Under the pieces are notes generated by a model, which was given only the letters and a program-made list of their open reading frames with translations, had not been told where the DNA came from and searched no databases. 64,000 nt of DNA from JAXMCK01 sp046349395 (GTDB lineage Bacteria; Pseudomonadota; Alphaproteobacteria; Geminicoccales; Geminicoccaceae): the NCBI GenBank assembly GCA_046349395.1, contig JAXMCK010000007.1, forward strand, positions 1 through 64,000, given 5' to 3'. A program made the translations under genes and the position numbers. Of this stretch, positions 52,893 to 61,435 are shown one piece after another (position 1 is the stretch's first letter; each line of letters begins with the position of its first letter).

Positions 52893-53746
52893 TCGAGCTG
52901 GAACACGGCTCCATGCAGGCCACCATCGTGCCGGAGATGGGTGCCGGTCTGGCCTCCCTCGACTGGCGCGGTGTGCCCGTGCTGCGCGCCTGGGACGGCA
53001 CCAGCTTGGACCCCGGCAGCTTGGCCTCGTTCCTCCTGGTACCATGGTCCAACAGGATCTCAGGCGGAGGTCTCGAAGCCGGCGGCCGCTTCTGGCCCTT
53101 GGAGCCCAACGAGCTCGGCGAGCCCTATCCCATCCACGGCGACGGCTGGCTGAAGCCCTGGACGCCTGTGGAGCTCGCGCCCGACGCAGCCGTTCTCGCC
53201 CTGCACAGCGAGGTCGGACCCTACCGCTACCGTGCGCGGGTCAGCTACGCCCTGGCGCACAACGGCGTCGAGCAACTGCTCGAGGTGATCCACCTGGGCG
53301 AGGTGTCGGCACCGTATGGGCTCGGCTTCCATCCCTACTTCCCGCGCACGCCGGCGACGACGCTCCGCGCGCCCGCCAGCGGCGTCTGGCTCGACACGGG
53401 CGGCGGAATGCCGACCGTCCACACGCCGATCGGCGAGGTGCCGAGCTGGAACTTCGCCGGTGCCGCAGCACTGCCGGCGGGTCTCGTGGACAACGGATTC
53501 AGCGGCTGGAACGGGCGGGCGAGAATGCGCTGGCCCGACCGCGGCCTCCAGGTCGAGATCGAGGCCGACCCGGCGCTCTCGACCTACATCCTGTACTCGC
53601 CGACGACGGATGCGGACTTCTTCTGTTTCGAGCCGGTCACCCACCCGATCGACGCCTGCCACCTGCCGGGCCAGCCGGGGCTCGTTCTGCTGGAACCCGG
53701 CGAGCGCATGGCGGTCGGCTATAGGCTCGACGTGCGCCCGGACTAA
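52889..53746 (+). CDS. Aldose 1-epimerase family protein
   Basis: This 285-residue galactose mutarotase-fold protein has PWSNRISGG, a HGDGWLKPW active-site histidine, GLGFHPYFPRTPATTLRAPA and a catalytic Glu region FFCFEPVTHPIDA. It would interconvert alpha and beta anomers of a sugar. It overlaps the hydrolase by 4 bases and overlaps the convergent atzF gene at its last 4 bases. The operon may therefore import a glycosylated or sugar-linked compound rather than a plain peptide. Confidence 0.88.
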   Translation: MIELEHGSMQATIVPEMGAGLASLDWRGVPVLRAWDGTSLDPGSLASFLLVPWSNRISGGGLEAGGRFWPLEPNELGEPYPIHGDGWLKPWTPVELAPDAAVLALHSEVGPYRYRARVSYALAHNGVEQLLEVIHLGEVSAPYGLGFHPYFPRTPATTLRAPASGVWLDTGGGMPTVHTPIGEVPSWNFAGAAALPAGLVDNGFSGWNGRARMRWPDRGLQVEIEADPALSTYILYSPTTDADFFCFEPVTHPIDACHLPGQPGLVLLEPGERMAVGYRLDVRPD

Positions 53747-55431
53747 GCCGCTCGGCTCGCGACGTAGGCGCGCCAGCCGCCGAAGCCGGTGATGTCCTGG
53801 GCGTCCCGCGTGGCCAGCGCCTCGCAGAGGAAACCCTTGGGCGTCGTGCCGTCGGCGAGGCGCAGCGTGCCGATGCCGAGCGGGGCCGGGATCCCGGCGA
53901 CGAAGCGGGCAAAGCCTTCAGCGGGGAGCGACCAGACCTCGGTGGCGATGGATGCACCCGCGCCGGGCTCGACGCGGACGAGGCCCGGCCGTTCGGGTGG
54001 GCCGCCAGGGAGGGCGTAGAGCCGGTAGTCCGGCGTCGTCGTCACCGCCCGGACGAAGCTGCCGCCCAGCGAGGTGAGCTGGTGGTTCAGCGGCATGCCC
54101 GAGAGATGGGCGCCGACGACCGCGATCTCGATGCCGTCAGTAGGGGTTGTTGCTGTCGGCACCCGTCCGGTCGTGAAGGTCTCGCCCAGCGCGGCCAGGA
54201 GGCCGTCGCGACCCCAGGGGGCGATGAAGGTGACACCGGCGGGCCGGCCGTCCCCGCGCAACGCACCGGGAACAGCCAGCGCGCAGAGGTCCAGGAGGTT
54301 CACGAAGTTCGTGTAGGTGCCGAGCTTGCTGTTCGTCCCGATCGGGTCGGCCGCGACCTCGTCCAGCGTGTAGGCGCGGGGCAGGGTGGGGACGCAGAGG
54401 ACGTCGATGCCGTTCCACACGCCGGTCGCGACGCGCCGAAGCTCGGCCAGCCGATAGAGCCCGTCGAAGGCGTCGGCGGCCGACAGGCGCGTCGCCCCGC
54501 CGATGATCGTCCGCGTCACCGGCAGCAGCGCCTCGGGATTGGCCTCGATCAGCGTGCGGATAGCCGCATAGCGCTCCGCCACCCAGGCCCCGCCGTAGAG
54601 CAGTGCTGCAGTCTCGTAGAACGGCGTCATGTCGATCTCGACGAGCGGCATGCCGAGTGCTGCCAGATGCGTCTCGAAGGCGGCCGCGGCCTGCTCGTCG
54701 CCGAAGAACAGACGGTCCGCTTGTCGCGGCACGCCGATCCGCAGCCCCGGCGGCAGGCCCCAGGCGTCGGCCCGCACCGGCCGCGACCACGGATCGGCCG
54801 CGTCGTACCCGGCCATCGCCGCATAGCCGGCCCATGCGGTATGCACGTCGCGGGCGAACACGGAGACGCAATCCAGCGTGCGGCAGGCCGGCACGACGCC
54901 GCGCGTCGGCACGGCCCCCGGCGACGGCTTCAGCCCGACGATGCCGTTCAGCCCTGCCGGCACGCGTCCGGACCCTGCCGTGTCGGTCCCGAGAGCGATG
55001 TCGACGATGCCCTGGGCCACCGCCACGGCCGAGCCCGAGGAGGAGCCGCCCGGTACCAGCGTCGGATCGCAGGCGTTGCGCGGCACCGGCCAGGGTGTCC
55101 GTACACCGACGAGGCCGGTCGCGAACTGGTCGAGATTGGTCTTGCCGATCAGCACCGCCCCGGCGTCGAGCAGGCGCTGGACCGCAGGTGCCGTCGCCTC
55201 GGCCGTGTAGGCGAACTCGCGGCAGGCGGCCGTCGTCGGCAGTCCGGCGACGTCGATATTGTCCTTCACCGCGAAGGTGTGCCCCGCCAGCGGCGCGTCC
55301 GCAGGCACCCGCTCGGCGGCGGCCAGAGCGTCAGCAATCGGCACGAGGTGGATGAAGATGCCCGGATCGTCGACTTCTTCGATGCGGGCGTAAGCGGCCC
55401 GTACGGCTTCGACGGGAGAGCGCCTTGTCAC
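53743..55431 (-). CDS. atzF: Allophanate hydrolase
   Basis: This 562-residue protein has an N-terminal amidase domain with the Ser-cisSer-Lys triad: K56 in FAVKDNIDV, S130 in PGGSSSGSAVAVAQ and S154 in TDTAGSGRVPAG. A smaller C-terminal domain from about 440 (IEIAVVGAHLSGMPLNHQLT, GFLCEALATRDAQDITGFGG) completes it. It hydrolyses allophanate to CO2 and ammonia, the last step of the cyanuric acid route. GTG 55431 overlaps the atzH stop (GTGA). It is the last gene of the operon and convergent with the epimerase gene. Confidence 0.92.
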   Translation of the reverse strand: MTRRSPVEAVRAAYARIEEVDDPGIFIHLVPIADALAAAERVPADAPLAGHTFAVKDNIDVAGLPTTAACREFAYTAEATAPAVQRLLDAGAVLIGKTNLDQFATGLVGVRTPWPVPRNACDPTLVPGGSSSGSAVAVAQGIVDIALGTDTAGSGRVPAGLNGIVGLKPSPGAVPTRGVVPACRTLDCVSVFARDVHTAWAGYAAMAGYDAADPWSRPVRADAWGLPPGLRIGVPRQADRLFFGDEQAAAAFETHLAALGMPLVEIDMTPFYETAALLYGGAWVAERYAAIRTLIEANPEALLPVTRTIIGGATRLSAADAFDGLYRLAELRRVATGVWNGIDVLCVPTLPRAYTLDEVAADPIGTNSKLGTYTNFVNLLDLCALAVPGALRGDGRPAGVTFIAPWGRDGLLAALGETFTTGRVPTATTPTDGIEIAVVGAHLSGMPLNHQLTSLGGSFVRAVTTTPDYRLYALPGGPPERPGLVRVEPGAGASIATEVWSLPAEGFARFVAGIPAPLGIGTLRLADGTTPKGFLCEALATRDAQDITGFGGWRAYVASRAA

Positions 55432-55823
55432 CGGGCCTCCGGATCGTCGATCAGGCTCACATGCGCCGCCACCACCCGCCACCCTTCGTCCGTGCGCATC
55501 CACGTCTGCATCTGCCGCCCGACCTTGCCTGGTCCGGAGCCGCGGCGGAACAGGGTCGAGGCCACGCCCATGTCCCGCCCGTAGGTCGTGATCACCGTCC
55601 GCGCCAAGTCCCGCGCCAGCCCGACCGGTGAGCGCGCCGCACGAAACGCCGCGATCTCGCCGTACCCGTAGAGGTTCTCAGCCATCCCATAGCGGATCGT
55701 CGTCGGTGCCTGGAGGAACAGCCGATCCAGCGTCTCGACGTCGTTGCTCACGAGTGCGGTCTCGTAGATCGCGAAGGCGGCCTCCAGCGCGGCCTTCACC
55801 TCCGGCAGGTCGATTTCCAGCAT
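55428..55823 (-). CDS. atzH: AtzH-like DUF3225 amidohydrolase (1,3-dicarboxyurea to allophanate)
   Basis: This 131-residue protein of the SnoaL/NTF2-like fold, DUF3225 family, has AFAIYETALVSNDVETLDRL, TTIRYGMAENLYGYGEIAAF and ARTVITTYGRDMGVASTLFR. In Pseudomonas ADP, AtzH is reported to convert 1,3-dicarboxyurea to allophanate using a Tyr and an Arg near positions 22 and 46. Y20 and R44 here sit in matching places. The ATG at 55823 overlaps the stop of the preceding gene, and its stop overlaps atzF. Confidence 0.88.
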   Translation of the reverse strand: MLEIDLPEVKAALEAAFAIYETALVSNDVETLDRLFLQAPTTIRYGMAENLYGYGEIAAFRAARSPVGLARDLARTVITTYGRDMGVASTLFRRGSGPGKVGRQMQTWMRTDEGWRVVAAHVSLIDDPEAR

Positions 55824-56578
55824 CAACCCGCCAACCGGTCGCGCAGGTCGCGGAGGAAGGGGATGTCGCGGAACTGGTCGGGCTGCACCGACTCCCAGTC
55901 GACCCCCTTCGGCTGCGGGTAGGCCGTCCGTGTCTCGATCAGCTCCAGTTCGGTCGCGATGTAGTGCAGCGGCGAATCGTGCCCCAGCATCAGGACGCGC
56001 TCGTCCGGCACCACCTGCGAGGAGTGCACGGTCGTCGCCAGCGGCGTCGCGTCCGACACCTTGCCGAGCTCGCGGAAGATGCCGAGCTCCAGATCGGCGA
56101 AGCCGGCACCCTTGCCGGTCCGTCCACCGGCGCGGGTGACGCCAACGCAGCCGACGACGCAGAAGTCGAGCACCGGCATCGCTTCGAACGCGAGCGGCTC
56201 GCCGTGCTCCATGAAGCCCTGCGAGGTCGCTGCGAGCTCGAACGACACGCCCTGTTTGCGCAGCGTCTCCGGATCGAGCCGGACGAAGGGAAAGCCCTCC
56301 CGCAGCTCCGGCACCGGAGCGAACAGCAGCTTGCCGTCGTAGAGGGCGCGCATCCGTACCGGGATCTGCGGCGGGTCCGGATTGCACTTCACCACCTTGG
56401 CGTCGCGCCAGGCCGGCAGCTGCGCCAGCCGCCAGGCGGCGGTGTCGGCCCCGACGAAATTCGGAATCGCACTCCAGGGCGGGCCGACGGCGATGCCCGT
56501 CTCTTCCAGGGTTCCCCAGATCTCGGCCCGCAGCCCGTCCTTGGTCGCGTTCCGCCCCTGCCAGCGTCCCTCGGCCAT
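55823..56578 (-). CDS. 5-formyltetrahydrofolate cyclo-ligase family protein
   Basis: This 251-residue protein resembles the 5-formyl-THF cyclo-ligase (MTHFS) fold in its longer, MTHFSD-like form. Evidence is WGTLEETGIAVGPPWSAIPN, VKCNPDPPQIPVRMRALYDG and CVGVTRAGGRTGKGAGFADL, the last being the ATP/formyl-folate binding end. It is embedded between atzE and atzH with overlapping ends. Its role in ureide breakdown is unknown; it may handle formyl groups released by formamidase or act as a repurposed ligase. Confidence 0.8.
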   Translation of the reverse strand: MAEGRWQGRNATKDGLRAEIWGTLEETGIAVGPPWSAIPNFVGADTAAWRLAQLPAWRDAKVVKCNPDPPQIPVRMRALYDGKLLFAPVPELREGFPFVRLDPETLRKQGVSFELAATSQGFMEHGEPLAFEAMPVLDFCVVGCVGVTRAGGRTGKGAGFADLELGIFRELGKVSDATPLATTVHSSQVVPDERVLMLGHDSPLHYIATELELIETRTAYPQPKGVDWESVQPDQFRDIPFLRDLRDRLAG

Positions 56579-56581
56579 GGC

Positions 56582-57961
56582 TCAGATCCGCGCCACCGGC
56601 GCGCTGACCACGCCGTCCGCTTCCAGCTTGCGGGCAGTGCGCAGCACGAGGTCCTCGCGCCAGGGCGGGCCGATGACCTGCACACCGATCGGCAGCCGCT
56701 CGCCCTTCGTCCAGACCGGCACGGTGCAGACCGGCAGGCCGATGCAGGAGATCGGCTGCGAGAACAGGCCGAGATTGGGTCGCACCAGCATCTCCTCGCC
56801 GCCCAACACCATCGTTTTCTGTCCGATTTTCGGCGCCCGGCACGGCGTCGCCGGCGCCAGGAGCACCGTGTCACCCTCCAGCACCTGCAGCATCTGCGCG
56901 TGAAAGGCGCGGCGCACTTTCTGCGCCTGCACGACCCAGGCGGCCGGCAGCATCGCCCCGGCGAGCAGCCGGTTGCGCACGGCGGGATCGAAGTCGCCGG
57001 CCCGGCTGCACAGCCGGTCGAGGTGCAGGGCCGCCCCTTCCGCCATCGTGATCAGGTACGCCGCCGCCCGCGCCTCGGCCACGCCGGACGGCTTCACCTT
57101 GCGCCGGCTGCCGAGGGCGGCAGCGACGCGATCGACCGCCTCCAGGGCCTCGGCCGTCGCGCGCTCGCGGAAATAGCCGTCGAGCAGCAGCACCCGCACC
57201 GCACCGATGCCTTCCTCCAGGCGCTGGGTGACCGGCTCCACGACGCGGTCCGCGCAGCCGGGATCTCCCGGATCGTGCCCCTGCATCGCGTCGTAGGCGA
57301 CGGCCAAGTCCGTCACCGAGCGGGCGAAAGGCCCCAGATGGTCCAGGCTGTGCACGAAGGGAAAGGTGCCGGTCCGCGGCAGCCGCCCATAGGTCGGCTT
57401 CAGGCCGAAGAGGCCGCAGAAGGAGGAGGGCACGCGGATCGAGCCGTTCGTGTCCGAGCCCAGGCTCAAGGGCACCATACCGGCGGCGACAGCGGTTGCC
57501 GAGCCCCCGGAGGAGCCGCCCGACATGTGCTCCGGGTCGTGCGGGTTGCGCGACGGCCCGTCGTGCACGTTCTCGCCGGTGAAGTCGTAGGCGTACTCGC
57601 CCATGTTGAGGCCGCCGACGAGGATGGCGTCCGCCGCCTCCAGCCGCTCGACGAGGAGGGCGTCGACGGCCGCCGGCGCCCGGTCGCGGTTGATCTTCGA
57701 GCCCGCGCGTGTCGGCAGCGTGGCGATGTCGAACAGGTTCTTCACCGCGAAGGGTACGCCGGCCAGCGGCCCCAGCGTGTCGCCTCTGAACCGGCGCGCA
57801 TCGAGCACGTCGGCCCGCGCCAGCGCCCGCTCGGCGGTGATGTCCGTGAACGCGTCGAGCTTCGGATCGGTCTCGGCGATGCGGGCGAGGCTCGCCTCGA
57901 CGGAAGCGCGTGCGGTGAGCCGCCCAGCCCGGACGGCCGCCGCGATCTCGAACGCCCTCAT
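56582..57961 (-). CDS. atzE: AtzE amidase (1-carboxybiuret hydrolase large subunit)
   Basis: This 459-residue amidase-signature enzyme has triad residues K74 (FAVKNLFDI), S150 (MSGGSSGGSATAVA) and S174 (GSDTNGSIRVPSSF). The end GLPVCTVPVWTKGERLPIGV is typical. AtzE, with its small partner AtzG, deaminates 1-carboxybiuret to 1,3-dicarboxyurea. The ATG at 57961 overlaps the atzG stop, matching the obligate GE pairing. Confidence 0.92.
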   Translation of the reverse strand: MRAFEIAAAVRAGRLTARASVEASLARIAETDPKLDAFTDITAERALARADVLDARRFRGDTLGPLAGVPFAVKNLFDIATLPTRAGSKINRDRAPAAVDALLVERLEAADAILVGGLNMGEYAYDFTGENVHDGPSRNPHDPEHMSGGSSGGSATAVAAGMVPLSLGSDTNGSIRVPSSFCGLFGLKPTYGRLPRTGTFPFVHSLDHLGPFARSVTDLAVAYDAMQGHDPGDPGCADRVVEPVTQRLEEGIGAVRVLLLDGYFRERATAEALEAVDRVAAALGSRRKVKPSGVAEARAAAYLITMAEGAALHLDRLCSRAGDFDPAVRNRLLAGAMLPAAWVVQAQKVRRAFHAQMLQVLEGDTVLLAPATPCRAPKIGQKTMVLGGEEMLVRPNLGLFSQPISCIGLPVCTVPVWTKGERLPIGVQVIGPPWREDLVLRTARKLEADGVVSAPVARI

Positions 57962-58146
57962 GGGGTGAACACGGGTGCGGGCTCGGCCTCGTCGTCGAGC
58001 GGGGCGTCCTGCACCAGCTTCGCCATCCGCCGCGCTATCTCCAAATGCTGACGAACCTCGTCGCGCCACGCCGGTTCGACCGGCAGATCGAGGAACGGCG
58101 CCATGGCGTCGATCACAGCGTCGGGATCGAAGGCCGACTCCTTCAT
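57958..58146 (-). CDS. atzG: AtzG small subunit (DUF4089)
   Basis: This 62-residue protein has PDAVIDAMAPFLDLPVEPAW and RDEVRQHLEIARRMAKLVQD, the DUF4089 pattern of AtzG and of GatC-like partners. AtzG is needed for stable AtzE. Its ATG (58146) overlaps the stop of the hydrolase gene upstream and its stop overlaps atzE. It is easily missed because of its size. Confidence 0.88.
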   Translation of the reverse strand: MKESAFDPDAVIDAMAPFLDLPVEPAWRDEVRQHLEIARRMAKLVQDAPLDDEAEPAPVFTP

Positions 58147-58805
58147 TCGACAGCTTTCGCCAGCGTCGCGAAGGGCGTGCTCCAGCCGACGATGCCACCC
58201 TGGGCCGTCACCATCGCCAGCGTCGCCGCCTTGAACTCGGGAAAGTAGCTCTCGGTCGCGTCCTCGATCAGCAGGCCCTCGAAACCGCGATCGTTCGCCT
58301 CCCGCATCGAGGTCTGCACGCACACCTCCGTCGTGACACCGGCGAAGACGAGATGGGTGACGCCCAGCGCCCGCAGTCGCTCGTGCACGTCCGTATGCCA
58401 GAACATGCCCTTGCCCGGCTTGTCGATGACGATCTCGTTCTCGAGCGGCGCGCAGGCGTCGATGATCGCGTTGCCGGGCTCGCCCCGCACCAGGAGGCGC
58501 CCCATCGGGCCCGGATCGCCGATCTTCGTCGGCGCGTCGCCCCGTTGCCGTTTCGCGGGTGGGCAGTCGGAGAGATCCGGCAGATGGCTCTCCCGCGTGT
58601 GGATCACCGGCCAGCCCTTGCGGCGGAACAGCGCCAGCAGATCCGCCACCGTCGGCACGATGGCCAGCAGCCGCCCCACATCGTTGCCCAGCGCCTCGCC
58701 GAAGCCGCCGGGCTCGACGAAGTCGCGCTGCATGTCGATGACGACGAGTGCCGTCCGCTCCGGGTCGAGCGGGTAGGCGTAGGGGGTAGCAGGGACCTCG
58801 ATCAT
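58143..58805 (-). CDS. Isochorismatase-like cysteine hydrolase, BiuH paralogue
   Basis: This 220-residue cysteine hydrolase has catalytic D24 (VVIDMQRDF), a Lys in VIDKPGKGMF and nucleophile C162 in GVTTEVCVQTSMREANDRGF. It resembles the BiuH at 61436-62110 in the active-site region but differs in the N-terminal substrate loop. An amide of the ureide route, such as carbamoyl or malonamide derivatives, is possible. The start is ATG 58805, overlapping nothing, and the stop overlaps atzG. Confidence 0.82.
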   Translation of the reverse strand: MIEVPATPYAYPLDPERTALVVIDMQRDFVEPGGFGEALGNDVGRLLAIVPTVADLLALFRRKGWPVIHTRESHLPDLSDCPPAKRQRGDAPTKIGDPGPMGRLLVRGEPGNAIIDACAPLENEIVIDKPGKGMFWHTDVHERLRALGVTHLVFAGVTTEVCVQTSMREANDRGFEGLLIEDATESYFPEFKAATLAMVTAQGGIVGWSTPFATLAKAVE

Positions 58806-58806
58806 C

Positions 58807-60342
58807 TCAGTGCCCCGCCATGTGATGGCCGATCGTCGTCCGATCGGTCTCGGCGACGGGGGCCACGTAGCTGATCCGCCCCTCCGACATCACCGCCACT
58901 CGGTCGGCCAGCTCCAGGATCTCGTCGAGGTCTTCGGACACCAGCAGCACCGCGGCACCGCGATTGCGCTGCTCCATGATCTGGCTCCTGATCTCGGCGA
59001 CCGAGGCGAAGTCGAGGCCGAAGCAGGGATTGGCGACGATCAGCACGTCGACCTCGCCCGACAGCTCGCGCGCCAGCACCGCGCGCTGCACGTTGCCGCC
59101 GGACAGGTTCTCGATGGGTGTCTCGGCCGAGGGCGTCTTCACCTTGTAGCGCGCGATCAGCTCCTTCGCGATCGAGCGCATCGGCCCCGGCGACAGCCAC
59201 CACCCCAGCGAGGTCACGGGCGGCTGGTCGAAGGTGCGAAAGGCCATGTTCTCGGCCACGGTCATCTGCGGCACGGTGGCGTTCTTCAAGGGCTCCTCCG
59301 GCAGGCCGAACACCTTCATCTTGGCGAAGTGGCTGCGCTTCGGCTCGAAGCGCTGCTCGCGGATGAAGATCTCGCCGTCGGCGATCGGCCGCTGGCCGGA
59401 AAGCAGCTCGACCAGCTCCGACTGCCCGTTGCCCGAGACGCCGGCGATGCCGACGATCTCGCCCGCATGCACCTTGAGGTTCAGCCGGTCGACGGACGGC
59501 TTGCCCTCCGCCCCGGCGGCACTGATGCCCGCCAGCTCCAACACGGTCTTCGTCGCCGGCTTCTCGGCCCGGGCGGCGCGCTCGCGCACCTCCGTGTCGC
59601 CGATCATCATCCGCGCCATGTCGTCGGTGCTGAGCGTGCCGACCTCGCCCGCACCCACCATCCGCCCGCGGCGGAGCACCGTCACCGCATCGGCGAACGC
59701 CGTCACCTCGCGGAACTTGTGCGTGATCATCAGGACCGTAATCTCGCCGCGCCCCGCCATCTGCTTCAAGAGCGTCAGGATCTCGTCGGCCTCGTCGGGC
59801 GTCAGCACCGAGGTCGGCTCGTCGAGGATCATGAAGTGCTGGTCGAGATAGAGCAGCTTCAGGATCTCGAGCTTCTGCTTCTGCCCGGCGGCCAGCGTGT
59901 GCACCGGTGCGTCCAGCGGCACGCGGAACGGCATGCGCGAGAGGAACTCCTCGAGCCGCGCCTTCTCCTTGCGCCAGTCGATGATCGAAGGCGCATCCGC
60001 CCGGCTGATGACGAGGTTCTCGGCGGCGGTCAGCGACGGCACCAGGGTGAAATGCTGGTAGACCATGCCGATGCCGCGGGCCCGGGCGTCGCGCGGGTTG
60101 CGGATCTCGGTCGGCATGCCGTCGAGCACCACTTGTCCTTTGTCGGGCTGGTAGAAGCCCATGATGCACTTCACGAGCGTCGACTTGCCGGCCCCGTTCT
60201 CGCCCAGTAACGCGTGGAACGAGCCCGCGGGCACGTCGATCGATACATTGTCGAGGGCAACGAGCGGGCCGAAGATCTTGCTCATCCCGACCGTCTTGAG
60301 CCCGATCGCCCGGGTGCCGTTGGTGCCCGCCATCCCGCTCAC
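58807..60342 (-). CDS. BMP/nucleoside-type ABC transporter ATPase with two ABC domains
   Basis: This 511-residue simple-sugar-type ATPase has a first domain with Walker A GENGAGKST near 47, signature LAAGQKQKLEILKLLY and Walker B FMILDEPTSVL. The second domain has the usual degenerate loop GVSGNGQSE, LSGGNVQRAVLARELSG and a Walker B lacking the Glu (VANPCFGLD). Such ATPases serve BmpA-type importers of nucleosides and heterocycles. GTG 60342 overlaps atzD by 4 bases. It would pair with the permease at the right edge to bring in cyanuric acid or a related ring. Confidence 0.9.
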   Translation of the reverse strand: MSGMAGTNGTRAIGLKTVGMSKIFGPLVALDNVSIDVPAGSFHALLGENGAGKSTLVKCIMGFYQPDKGQVVLDGMPTEIRNPRDARARGIGMVYQHFTLVPSLTAAENLVISRADAPSIIDWRKEKARLEEFLSRMPFRVPLDAPVHTLAAGQKQKLEILKLLYLDQHFMILDEPTSVLTPDEADEILTLLKQMAGRGEITVLMITHKFREVTAFADAVTVLRRGRMVGAGEVGTLSTDDMARMMIGDTEVRERAARAEKPATKTVLELAGISAAGAEGKPSVDRLNLKVHAGEIVGIAGVSGNGQSELVELLSGQRPIADGEIFIREQRFEPKRSHFAKMKVFGLPEEPLKNATVPQMTVAENMAFRTFDQPPVTSLGWWLSPGPMRSIAKELIARYKVKTPSAETPIENLSGGNVQRAVLARELSGEVDVLIVANPCFGLDFASVAEIRSQIMEQRNRGAAVLLVSEDLDEILELADRVAVMSEGRISYVAPVAETDRTTIGHHMAGH

Positions 60343-61430
60343 TCCCTCGCCACGATCACGGCCACCGGTCCGCCGCCGTCCGGCCCCTGATGCTCGGCGC
60401 CGCCCGAAACGTAGATCTCGCCGTGCCCGACGAGTGCCGCCAGGGCACCCCCTACCGCCGCACGTGCGTGCCGGGTCGAGGCGATGTCGCTGTCGTCCAG
60501 CATCGTGTGACGACGCCCGCGCAGCGTGCCCGTGCTGCCGGCCTCGGCCTTCGCCAGCAGGGCCACGAGCCGCGGTCGCAGCGCCTCGGCCAGCTGACCC
60601 GTACAGGGCAGCCCCGCCCGCACCAGCGCCGCGCGCACCGGCTCGACGTCGATCGCGTCCCGCATCACCGCATGCTCGACGGCGAGCGACCCCGACCAGC
60701 GCTCGCTCATGCCCAGCACGACGATCTCGTGATCCTGAAGCTCGACGCCGGCCGACGTGCTGGCGACGGATGAGTAGAGCGAGGTGTCCGTCCCGATGAC
60801 GCCATCACTGAGCCGCGCTTCCGCAACCTCACCCAGCGCCAGGGCCACACCTAGCGCTGCGGCCCCGCGCGACAGGCCCATCGACTTCAGCGTGTCCCGC
60901 GTCGCGACCGTGTGGCCCGCCTTTTCGGCTGCAGCGATCCGTGCCGCCGTCAGCAGCGGCACCTTGATCTGCACGAAGTGCACGTCGGCCGGATGCTCGA
61001 TGCCGGCATCGCGCATCGCGGACCGCACACCCTCGGCCACCATCGCCACCTGACCCACCCGACCGAGTTCCTGCGGCGGCAGGTCCGACGTGCGCGCGCG
61101 TCCGATGGCGAGGGCAGGGCGTTGCCCCGTCGTCTCGGCGGCTTCCGCCAGCACCAGCCAGTGCGGGGCCAGGACACCCTCGGTCCCGCCCGACATGACC
61201 ATCGCGATCGCGTCGAGATCGACCGGTGCCAGATGCGGGGCCAGCGCCTGCCGCCACGCCGAGACGGCGAAGGCGCGCGTGAAGTCGTTCACGCAGCCAT
61301 TGCCCTCGGTCTTGCCGAGCACGGCGCGAATCGAGCCCGGTGCCAGGGCGCCGCTTCCGATCAGCGCCAGCACGCCCGACAGGTCGTCGGGGGCTGCTGC
61401 CGGAATGCGATGCACGGCGGCCGTCGGCAC
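60339..61430 (-). CDS. atzD: Cyanuric acid hydrolase (AtzD/barbiturase family)
   Basis: This 363-residue ring-opening amidohydrolase is built of three similar repeats. Matching motifs are MVMSGGTEGVLAPHW, SSVASTSAGVELQDHEI and YVSGGAEHQGPDGGGPVAVI. Each repeat gives a Ser-Lys pair; one Ser is the nucleophile. It opens cyanuric acid to 1-carboxybiuret, or barbiturate in related enzymes. Presence of AtzGEH, BiuH and AtzF favours cyanuric acid. GTG 61430 is the likely start, five bases after the biuH stop, with a weak ribosome site. Confidence 0.9.
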   Translation of the reverse strand: MPTAAVHRIPAAAPDDLSGVLALIGSGALAPGSIRAVLGKTEGNGCVNDFTRAFAVSAWRQALAPHLAPVDLDAIAMVMSGGTEGVLAPHWLVLAEAAETTGQRPALAIGRARTSDLPPQELGRVGQVAMVAEGVRSAMRDAGIEHPADVHFVQIKVPLLTAARIAAAEKAGHTVATRDTLKSMGLSRGAAALGVALALGEVAEARLSDGVIGTDTSLYSSVASTSAGVELQDHEIVVLGMSERWSGSLAVEHAVMRDAIDVEPVRAALVRAGLPCTGQLAEALRPRLVALLAKAEAGSTGTLRGRRHTMLDDSDIASTRHARAAVGGALAALVGHGEIYVSGGAEHQGPDGGGPVAVIVARE

Positions 61431-61435
61431 GGAGC

